Shown: piece by piece, positions 6,457 to 12,981 of the stretch
Layout of the letters: each line of letters opens with the position of its first letter
Position numbering within the stretch: the first letter of the stretch is position 1
NCBI GenBank assembly: GCA_011390235.1
Contig: JAABSS010000164.1
Coordinates: 1-12,981 of the forward strand
Direction of reading: 5' to 3'
DNA from: Desulfotignum sp.
Lineage (GTDB): Bacteria; Desulfobacterota; Desulfobacteria; Desulfobacterales; Desulfobacteraceae
DNA length: 12,981 nucleotides
Translations under genes and position numbers: made by a program
Notes under the pieces: generated by a model
Database searches by the model: none
Told to the model about the DNA's origin: nothing
The model's input: only the letters and a program-made list of their open reading frames with translations

Positions 6457-8766
6457 TTATTTGAATTTATTGGCCAGCCCATTGTCAATCATGTAAATAC
6501 AGACTTCATTGGCACCCTGGCTGGTATAGCCGAATTTGGCGGACAGGTTGTCAATAAGGAATTTTACATCTTTTTTAATGCGTTTGTCATGGGTTCTGAA
6601 TTTTTCCGTATCAAAATCCTTGATGGCATTTCTGAAATTTTCATTGTCGATAAACGGTTCCAGCACCTTTTTTTTAAGATTGTGAACATACCGTTGGTAC
6701 AAAGATTCAAACAGCCGGGTATCCACGATATCCTTGCCCTGAATCATGATTTCATGGGTCAGGGTGCGGGTGGTGTATTCCTTGAGCACATCATGACGGA
6801 TTTCTTGTCTGCGTGCTTTGTTCAGATTTTCTGACAAAAGTCTGTTTTCAATGCTTTCAAGAAATGCTTCGGTCACATGGAGTTCCTCTTTGGTAAAAAT
6901 ACAGTTCACTATGGAATCCAGTTCATTGGTGACCGCAGAAATATAATTTTTGATATCCCTGGCGATCTGGTCTTCATTATAATAATACAGGGATTCTTTT
7001 ACCTGCTGGAGTACGCTGTAGTCATACATGCGCAAAAGACTGGACAAAAACCCTTCCGGAAGCAGTTTTCCGGACTGGGTGTCGCGTTTTTTAAAAAAGG
7101 TGCACAGATCCGGCATATTGATCAAACGGTCTTCTCTGGCATATTTGGAATAAAATTCATCAAAAATTTTAATGGAATCTCTGCCGGAAAGCCCTTCTTT
7201 GCCGTAGCTTTCCGATTCCGCAATGATTTTTGAAAGCATTTTTTGATCCAGTCGGCGAAGATCTTCATCATCCAGCCATTTGGGAATATTACCGGAAAAA
7301 ACTTCCATTTTCAGGAGCATGAGTTTGTCATCACAAAAATTTTTGTATTTATCCGGTTTGTCGATCCATTCTTCAAGGGCTGCAGATCTTTTGCCGATGC
7401 GGGTACACACAATGATCCTGGCAAAATTGTCCAGTACCATGGGCAGAAAACTGCCTTCTATATGACGGCCGAATATATCGATATAGATCTTCTTTTCTGT
7501 TTTCCAGTCCAGTACATAGGGAATATCAATGTATCTGATGCGGTCTGTAAAGGAGGGAAAATCCCTGATGTTTTTTTTGTCCTCAGGGTTCATTAAAGCA
7601 AGAAACAGTGAGTCCACGCGTTCTTCCATATTTTCCACCTTGTGGACCCCTTCGGAAATGATGTTGTGCAGCTCCACCAGCCGTTCAATATTGTGGGATT
7701 TGATATCCATCAATGCATAAATCCCGTTATTGATCTTGGCAAAATTGGAGTAGGTATAGTGAATGAGATTGGAATCCTGGAACAATGTATTGATGCGGTT
7801 CTGGAGCATCTGGTTGGAAATGATATTCTGCTTGGATGGTTTGTCCCCGGGGTTGAACACGGAAATACCATTGCCGATCCTGCGGTTAATGTAATAGGGT
7901 CTTGCATAGAGCATTTTGAACACCTCTTTGGGGTGCTGGAGCCGCTCAAGCAAAGCATTGTAAATAGAAGAACACACCGTACACGTTTCTTCGGTGAACA
8001 CCCATTCATATTCTTTTTCCGTAAACAGCTGCCATTTGAACTGATCATTTTTAATTAATTCATCCAGAACCCCCCGGCGCTGTTCCTTGGGAATAACCAG
8101 AAACGGATTGTCATGGGCCAGGCAGGGGACTTCGATATAATCACGCTCATGGATCGCCAGTGACAGTTCTTCAGGTTTATTGCCTGATGCCTCATTTTCT
8201 TTTTCAACATACTGGATCAGGCGTTCGAAGGCAGACAAGGAAAGAGAATGGTCCTGATCATGCAGCTTTTTAATGTTCAAACGCCAGACAATCTCATACC
8301 TGAGTCCTTCATCCGTGTTGGCATAGCTTTCAAACTTTTTGAGCAGGTTGTTTAAAAAAGTACTCTTGCCGCAGCCATGGGGTCCGTAAAAAATATAGAT
8401 ACGGTTCTGCTGGGCACCATGGCGCAGGTATTCCATTTGTTTCATGAACCGGTTGGCAAAAAGCATGTCCGGAAAATAGGGATTGTCAGATCCTTCCACA
8501 AAAAGCCTGGTACAGTCATAATGGGTAAACGCCAGGTTATCCTGCTCACCGGTCACAGGATCTTTGTATTCATCCACATGGGCTTTGACCATATCGTGAA
8601 ATGACTGGAATATGTTTCTTAAAATCTGGGAAGGCCGGTCTTTTAGAATATTTAAAAACATCTCAAAGGAAACAGGATGCAGCCGCTGGTAGTCCTGAAT
8701 GCTTTTTTCCAGAAGTTCCAGGGCCTGGTCAACAGATTCTGTTGAGACTGCGTTGTCATCCATCAT
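6457..8766 (-). CDS. Second, divergent PrkA-like AAA+ ATPase / serine protein kinase family protein
   Basis: This 769-residue cytosolic protein is the last gene of the prkA-yhbH-spoVR operon. It shows the PrkA AAA layout: FVEGSDNPYF before a Walker A of GPHGCGKST (128-136), a Cys/His segment (C215, H218, C262, C265), GNGISVFNPGDKPSKQ (298-313) matching the family GIGxFxPxDxK block, NNGIYALMDIK (346-356) at the Walker B position, ALMNPED (390-396) at sensor 1 and SFTDRI (405-410) at the arginine-finger region. The C-terminal half (about 440-769) is helical, charged and poorly matched to known PrkA. PrkA proteins were described as serine kinases, and a protease role has been proposed for the Bacillus protein; neither activity can be read from this sequence. 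It is longer than typical PrkA (~640 residues in E. coli YeaG). Start: the ATG at 8766 has AGGAG 9 nt upstream, within the end of spoVR. Family firm, exact function open. Confidence 0.85.
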   Translation of the reverse strand: MMDDNAVSTESVDQALELLEKSIQDYQRLHPVSFEMFLNILKDRPSQILRNIFQSFHDMVKAHVDEYKDPVTGEQDNLAFTHYDCTRLFVEGSDNPYFPDMLFANRFMKQMEYLRHGAQQNRIYIFYGPHGCGKSTFLNNLLKKFESYANTDEGLRYEIVWRLNIKKLHDQDHSLSLSAFERLIQYVEKENEASGNKPEELSLAIHERDYIEVPCLAHDNPFLVIPKEQRRGVLDELIKNDQFKWQLFTEKEYEWVFTEETCTVCSSIYNALLERLQHPKEVFKMLYARPYYINRRIGNGISVFNPGDKPSKQNIISNQMLQNRINTLFQDSNLIHYTYSNFAKINNGIYALMDIKSHNIERLVELHNIISEGVHKVENMEERVDSLFLALMNPEDKKNIRDFPSFTDRIRYIDIPYVLDWKTEKKIYIDIFGRHIEGSFLPMVLDNFARIIVCTRIGKRSAALEEWIDKPDKYKNFCDDKLMLLKMEVFSGNIPKWLDDEDLRRLDQKMLSKIIAESESYGKEGLSGRDSIKIFDEFYSKYAREDRLINMPDLCTFFKKRDTQSGKLLPEGFLSSLLRMYDYSVLQQVKESLYYYNEDQIARDIKNYISAVTNELDSIVNCIFTKEELHVTEAFLESIENRLLSENLNKARRQEIRHDVLKEYTTRTLTHEIMIQGKDIVDTRLFESLYQRYVHNLKKKVLEPFIDNENFRNAIKDFDTEKFRTHDKRIKKDVKFLIDNLSAKFGYTSQGANEVCIYMIDNGLANKFK

Positions 8767-8769
8767 AAA

Positions 8770-10413
8770 TTATAACTCCTGCTTGTGCAGTTTACGGTCC
8801 TTGATTATATACCGCACCCGTTTCCATTCAATGGGAAGCGCTATCGGTTCAGGAAAAGAACCTTGTGCAGAAGGGTCCCAGAAATTGGTATACCTGGGAT
8901 CCAGCTGGGTTGCGGATTTGGGTTCACTGGTTTCCAGATATACCGGTCCCCCCCATAAGAATTCAATGCCGATCATGGTATTTTCTATAAAATCGGATTT
9001 CAACGGCTTGTTTTCAAACCGGTGGTCCAGGTACAGGATACCGTCTTTGGTTTTTTCAGCATCAATGCGGATATCAGGTGGATGATACAGGGTATTGATG
9101 ACCATCTGTTTATAATCATCTGCTTTTTTGGACTGAATATAATACTGCCAGGTCATGTTCTGGTTGTTGATCCGTTTGCCGGCAACAAACAATTTGTGCC
9201 TGTCCACAAATGCCTGTTCCAGAAAATAATTGATGAAGGTAAAATCATTCATGTCCTCTCTGACCTTGAAGATAAAAGATTGGCCGGTGTTTTTGTGCTG
9301 GTCGTATTTTTTTTTGAGAACCGCGTCCTTGAGCAGAAAATATGCAAAAGAATACCGTCCTTTATCCTCCATTTCATGAATATGTTCAAACAGGCGCATG
9401 CCTAAAGCGTAAGGGTTGAGACCGACCTTGGGCATGGCAGTCACGGAGGCATTTACTTTTGCATAATCGGTCTCATGCCCGCTGATTCTGTCATCGGCCA
9501 TGAACAATTTTTCATGCCAGAACGATGCCCATCCCTCATTCATGATTTTGGTACGGATCTGGGGCTGAAAATACAAAGAAGTGGTTCTGACGATATGGAT
9601 CACAGACTTCATCCATTCATTTTCTTCTTTTCGCAAAAAAGGGGAATACCGGAGAATATATTCCATGATATCCATTTTAGGCGGGGATTTCTGTGCAGTT
9701 TCCTTTCGAAAGAGTTCATTGAATTCCGGATATTTACCTGTTACCTGGCTGAAAAAATCCACATTGTCTTTTTTGCACTGATTGTACCGGGATATTTCTT
9801 TTACATATTCATGCTGGGGCACGGATATGATCTTTTGCAAAAACAGATCAAAATAAAAATCTGTTCTGGTAAGTTTTTTGGAACCGGTTTTTAAAAGGGT
9901 GCGGTTCAGGTCCCTGTGAAACCCTGCCAGGTTGTCCATTCCCCTGGCAAACTCAATAACATAATCCACCCACCTGCCTTTTTCACTCCGGAGCCGGGCA
10001 ATGAGGCGTTTGTCTGCCAGGGCCTGGCCTGCCAGATCAATATCCCAGGTGTTTTTGTAAAACAGGTTGTTCTGGAAAAAATCAATATGGGCCAGCACAT
10101 GATAAAAAATCATGACATTGAGCCAGTCCGGGTTGTTGTCATTGTAATAGGAAATGGCAGGCCGGGTGTTGATAACCGTTTCAAAGGGGTTTGACGGATA
10201 TGCCTCATACATGCCTTTGCCCGACAGCACCCTGACATCATGCACCCAGTAATCATAAAGGGTGGGAATCATCATTTTGGGGGACAACTCAATCAAGTCT
10301 CTGTTGGTGACAATGTATTCAAGGGTTTCGTCGTCAAACCGCAACCCTGCATCCCGGGCCCGGATTTTGCACTCTTCCATAATGCCTTTGACATGTTGAC
10401 TGACAAGTTCCAT
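8770..10413 (-). CDS. spoVR: SpoVR family protein (YcgB-like)
   Basis: This soluble 547-residue protein is slightly longer than E. coli YcgB (~510). SpoVR was named for a role in Bacillus spore cortex formation, but the family is widespread in bacteria that do not form spores and its reaction is unknown. Family blocks are visible: HVLAHIDFFQNN (105-116), NEGWASFWHE (292-301), VGLNPYALGMRLFEHI (330-345) and a C-terminal YLDHRFENKPL (461-471). The paired histidines H105/H109 and the H300/E301 pair could bind a metal, which is my inference. It sits 38 nt after yhbH and ends 3 nt before the second prkA-like gene, whose ribosome binding site lies in its last codons. Only a weak GTGAG-like site precedes its own ATG, so it may depend on translation of the gene upstream. 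Confidence 0.93.
   Translation of the reverse strand: MELVSQHVKGIMEECKIRARDAGLRFDDETLEYIVTNRDLIELSPKMMIPTLYDYWVHDVRVLSGKGMYEAYPSNPFETVINTRPAISYYNDNNPDWLNVMIFYHVLAHIDFFQNNLFYKNTWDIDLAGQALADKRLIARLRSEKGRWVDYVIEFARGMDNLAGFHRDLNRTLLKTGSKKLTRTDFYFDLFLQKIISVPQHEYVKEISRYNQCKKDNVDFFSQVTGKYPEFNELFRKETAQKSPPKMDIMEYILRYSPFLRKEENEWMKSVIHIVRTTSLYFQPQIRTKIMNEGWASFWHEKLFMADDRISGHETDYAKVNASVTAMPKVGLNPYALGMRLFEHIHEMEDKGRYSFAYFLLKDAVLKKKYDQHKNTGQSFIFKVREDMNDFTFINYFLEQAFVDRHKLFVAGKRINNQNMTWQYYIQSKKADDYKQMVINTLYHPPDIRIDAEKTKDGILYLDHRFENKPLKSDFIENTMIGIEFLWGGPVYLETSEPKSATQLDPRYTNFWDPSAQGSFPEPIALPIEWKRVRYIIKDRKLHKQEL
8776..8780 (-). promoter_or_regulatory. Ribosome binding site of the second prkA-like gene, inside the spoVR coding end
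   Basis: AGGAG on the minus strand is 9 nt from the ATG at 8766 and is read as Gln-Glu in the last codons of spoVR. Only three bases separate the spoVR stop from the next start. This favours the ATG at 8766 over the ATG at 8763 and suggests translational coupling. Confidence 0.75.
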
Positions 10414-10451
10414 GCACAGCTCACTTTCGGTCAGACCTGCTCAACCATTTC

Positions 10452-11624
10452 TCAGGAAATCAGGGTCTTGATGCCCTGGATAATCCGGGAATCATCCACA
10501 TTTTCCGCCATGACATCCAGTTTGATAAGATGGTTGTGGCTGGTCAGCAGGCCTGAAGATTGTATGTATTTTTCCACTTCCGTCTGTTTGGACCCCACAT
10601 AGGCATGTTCCACTATGGTTATTCCGATCCTGGCTGCATAGGCCAGCATTTTTTCAATTTCTGCCAGGGTCTGTTTGCCGTCCTTGTCCCAGTCATCACC
10701 GTCTGTGCCGTGAAACACATAAATATTATAGTCCCGGGCAAGGTTTTCTTTTTCCACAATATCATTTACCAGCTTAAAAGCAGTATACACTTTTGTGCCG
10801 CCGGCTACTTTATAGGAATAGTATTTTTGAAAATCAGAGACTTCCCTGGCTTCGGTATCATGGAGAACAAACCGGGTTTCCACCTGTTTTTCATACTGGT
10901 ACACCAGCCAGGAATACAGCATCACATGCTGGGATACCACGGTCTGGGTGACCTTTCCCCCCATGGAACCGGAATAGTCCCGCAAAAAAAACACCAGGGC
11001 CTGGGATTCATATTCTTTTTCTCTGGAAAGAATCCGGTAGATCAGGTCCTGGGGGGAAACAATGAAACCGGTGGTGTCAATGTTTGACACATCCGGGATT
11101 CTGCCTAAAGAGATGTTGGTTTCAACAATTTTTTTCAAGGTGGCCTTCTTGTCCAGCACCTGTCCGACACCCTGGTTCTTGTCGGTGAGATCATACACAT
11201 ATCTGGCAAGCACTTTTTTTTTGCCCTTGTCTTTTAAATTTGGCAGTTCAAAATCCTGGGACAGTATTTTTCCCAGTTCATAGGCATTGGCCTCGATTTC
11301 GTGCTCACCGCCTTTGCCCTCACCAGGTCCTTCGCCCTCGCCTTCTCCTTCACCTTCGCCTTCTTCTGGCCGGATGGGCTGTTCGCCGATGACGTCTCCT
11401 TCCTGGCCTTCACCTGTACCCCCTGTGGGCTCCGCCTCTCCTTGTTCCTGTTCCACAATAATATCATCATGCACAAATTTTTCTTCCACTGTGGTGGGCA
11501 CCACAATGATTTTTTCTTTATTGCCGGATCCTTGTTTTACAATACGTCCGATGCGGATCTTGCGTTTAAATCCGTCTGCTTCTCTTTTTTTGTCCCTTTC
11601 AAGAAGTTCATCAAGGGTTATCAT
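10452..11624 (-). CDS. yhbH: YhbH/YeaH family protein (DUF444) with VWA-type metal site
   Basis: This 390-residue protein is the constant partner of PrkA and SpoVR. The C-terminal half is a von Willebrand A-like domain with a visible metal-ion (MIDAS) pattern: DYSGSM with D216, S218 and S220, GGTKVYTAF with T277, and HGTDGDDWD with D308/D310. The N-terminal part has a basic start (RDKKREADGFKRK) and then a long acidic Gly/Glu linker (about 53-107) containing six perfect Glu-Gly units (88-99). AAA+ ATPases often work with MIDAS proteins, as in MoxR/VWA and Mg-chelatase, so a partner or adaptor role for the neighbouring PrkA proteins is likely but inferred. In Bacillus and E. coli the homologues are linked to sporulation and stationary-phase stress. 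The ATG at 11624 has a strong AAGGGGG site 6 nt upstream, starting next to the prkA stop codon. Confidence 0.93.
   Translation of the reverse strand: MITLDELLERDKKREADGFKRKIRIGRIVKQGSGNKEKIIVVPTTVEEKFVHDDIIVEQEQGEAEPTGGTGEGQEGDVIGEQPIRPEEGEGEGEGEGEGPGEGKGGEHEIEANAYELGKILSQDFELPNLKDKGKKKVLARYVYDLTDKNQGVGQVLDKKATLKKIVETNISLGRIPDVSNIDTTGFIVSPQDLIYRILSREKEYESQALVFFLRDYSGSMGGKVTQTVVSQHVMLYSWLVYQYEKQVETRFVLHDTEAREVSDFQKYYSYKVAGGTKVYTAFKLVNDIVEKENLARDYNIYVFHGTDGDDWDKDGKQTLAEIEKMLAYAARIGITIVEHAYVGSKQTEVEKYIQSSGLLTSHNHLIKLDVMAENVDDSRIIQGIKTLIS
11328..11363 (-). repeat. Six-unit hexanucleotide repeat encoding Glu-Gly in yhbH
   Basis: Six consecutive 6-bp units, each GAA/GAG followed by GGN, encode residues 88-99 of YhbH as (Glu-Gly)6. 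The units differ only at third codon positions. Gain or loss of a unit would keep the frame and change the linker length. Confidence 0.85.
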
Positions 11625-11630
11625 GCGGCA

Positions 11631-11637
11631 CCCCCTT
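11631..11637 (-). promoter_or_regulatory. Ribosome binding site of yhbH
   Basis: AAGGGGG lies 6 nt before the yhbH ATG and begins two bases after the TAA of prkA. The 14-nt gap holds only this site, as expected inside an operon. Confidence 0.7.
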
Positions 11638-11638
11638 T

Positions 11639-12981
11639 TTAGTTGTCATCCTCCTGGCTGCAGAAATATTCAATGGTTTTCTGGGCGCAGGTGCGGCAGT
11701 AACCGAGTTTGTCATTCATGGTGGTGATCATGCGGTCATACAGTTTCTGGTTTTCTTCATTGGTGCGGTTGGCCAGGGCCCCGATCAGGGAACCGGCACC
11801 GGCAATATCGGATTTGAGCCGGACATCGGTGATGGCCTTGACCAGTTCCAGGTTGTCCATAAAATCATAGTTGGGATCCACCGACAGTTTCTGGCCGTAG
11901 ATCTTGCGGATGGAATTGCGGAAAGATGAGCGCTGTTCTTCAGTTTTCAGCCCCAGGCGTTCCTCCACGTTTTTTATATACCGTTCATCTATCTTCAATG
12001 CACGCAGTTCCCCGGTCTGGGGATCCTTGTATTTCCACATCATGTCCGGTCCCAGGTGTTCGGCATCGACCCCGATGATCATGTTCACATAATTGAGCAC
12101 ATCTTTTTTAATGGCAAGGGGTTCATCCATATAGGCGTTGAACATCTCCGTCATGATGCGCTCCCTGTAAAGGCCCTTGGCAATTTTCAGATCTTCCATG
12201 AATTTGGCCCGGTCAGCCGGTTCATGAACATAATCCAGCACGACCCGTTCCAGAGACATGAAAATATCCAGGGCAAACATGCACTTGCCCTCATTGGTTT
12301 CAGAAGACTCCAGCAGCAGCTGCACCGCCCTTCCCAGGTTCCGCTGCCCCAGCCCTTTCTGGCCGAAACGTTTGGTTATATCCGTATCCTGGTTTAAGGT
12401 ATCAATGAGTTCCGCCAGGGTTTTCAGGCTTTTTTCTCCGGCCACCTCCCCGGCTGCCAGCTTCATGGTTTCCACGGGGGTGAGTTTTTCAGATCTGGGC
12501 AGGCGGGTCAAAACAACGGCAACCGATGCTGCATAATTGAGATTGGGGTCCTGATGGAGGACCTCGTGGGCCAAAGAGCGCTTGACATCCTTGCCGATGG
12601 CGTATTCAGTCAATGTTTTCTGAATCTTGTAATCGGTGTTATGGGCCACATAACAGATCCGGCAGCGGTCAACAATAGGGGCTTCTTCTCTTTCAGAAAG
12701 AAAGGTGTCAAACTCTGAATTGTTGCTGGTGGCAATGATCAGGGTGTCAATGGGCCACTTGAACCCGTCCAGTTCGATCATCCGGTTCTGGATGACCCCT
12801 AAGTAGACCTGGACCAGGTCTTTTTTGTTTTTATAAATTTCATCGGAAAAATGGATTCCACCGCCTGCCACCCGGGCCAGGGCACCGCGCCGCAGGTCAA
12901 ACCGGTAAGGATTGTTGGTATCGGTTATGTGAAGCAGCCGCTGAATGGATTCTTCTCCCATAAGATCCACGGCAGATGAAG
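11639..12981 (-). CDS. prkA: PrkA family AAA+ ATPase / serine protein kinase, 5' end outside the window
   Basis: The frame is open to the right edge, so the N-terminal ~200-250 residues, including Walker A, are missing. About 447 residues are present; numbers here count from the in-frame GTG at 12970. Visible are the Walker B-like GGGIHFSDE (36-44), a sensor-1 segment LIIATSNNSEFD (77-88) matching the E. coli YeaG LAHSNESEW block, an arginine-finger region IVDRCRICYV (99-108), and the long helical C-terminal PrkA domain. The tail ends in a CRTC motif (C425, C428) with C437 close by. PrkA (YeaG) is described as a serine protein kinase acting in stationary-phase and nitrogen stress, and as a possible AAA+ protease in Bacillus. 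It is the first visible gene of the four-gene operon, so the promoter lies outside the window. Confidence 0.93.
   Translation of the reverse strand, partial: SSAVDLMGEESIQRLLHITDTNNPYRFDLRRGALARVAGGGIHFSDEIYKNKKDLVQVYLGVIQNRMIELDGFKWPIDTLIIATSNNSEFDTFLSEREEAPIVDRCRICYVAHNTDYKIQKTLTEYAIGKDVKRSLAHEVLHQDPNLNYAASVAVVLTRLPRSEKLTPVETMKLAAGEVAGEKSLKTLAELIDTLNQDTDITKRFGQKGLGQRNLGRAVQLLLESSETNEGKCMFALDIFMSLERVVLDYVHEPADRAKFMEDLKIAKGLYRERIMTEMFNAYMDEPLAIKKDVLNYVNMIIGVDAEHLGPDMMWKYKDPQTGELRALKIDERYIKNVEERLGLKTEEQRSSFRNSIRKIYGQKLSVDPNYDFMDNLELVKAITDVRLKSDIAGAGSLIGALANRTNEENQKLYDRMITTMNDKLGYCRTCAQKTIEYFCSQEDDN

Noticed and set aside
11287..11727. Plus-strand open frame with a Pro-Ser repeat
   Set aside because: The Pro-Ser repeat is the antisense reading of the Glu-Gly hexamer array in yhbH, not a gene.

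Overview
The window holds one plus-strand gene and a long minus-strand block, plus two genes cut by the window edges. The proteins point to a Gram-negative, probably anaerobic Desulfobacterota-type bacterium (Desulfobacteraceae-like). That rests on the mid-GC base composition, the layout of two PrkA-type ATPases around yhbH and spoVR, and the large multidomain cyclase. It is an inference from gene style; no marker gene here proves it.

Left edge (1-1027): the first ~93 bases read on the minus strand as the start of a hydrophobic protein that runs off the window. Divergent from it, across an ~80-bp gap, is a class IV PLP aminotransferase (176-1027) with a good ribosome binding site.

Middle (1024-6346, minus strand): a class III nucleotide cyclase-like protein converges on the aminotransferase, and the two stop codons share the bases TTAA. 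Upstream of the cyclase lies a full-length mfd (transcription-repair coupling factor). A 211-bp AT-rich gap with a possible terminator separates the two.

Right half (6457-12981, minus strand): a compact four-gene operon in transcription order prkA (5' end outside the window), yhbH (DUF444, with a VWA-type metal site), spoVR, and a second, divergent PrkA-like AAA+ ATPase. Gaps are 14, 38 and 3 nt, so the four are almost certainly co-transcribed. prkA-yhbH-spoVR (yeaG-yeaH-ycgB in Escherichia coli) is a known conserved stress, stationary-phase and sporulation-associated set whose biochemistry is poorly understood. The second PrkA-like protein, with its own Walker A and a possible Cys/His metal site, makes this version the most interesting part of the window. 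It could be a two-ATPase AAA+/VWA/SpoVR machine.

No tRNA, rRNA, CRISPR array, insertion sequence or phage gene was seen. The longest non-coding stretch is the 211-bp gap between mfd and the cyclase gene.
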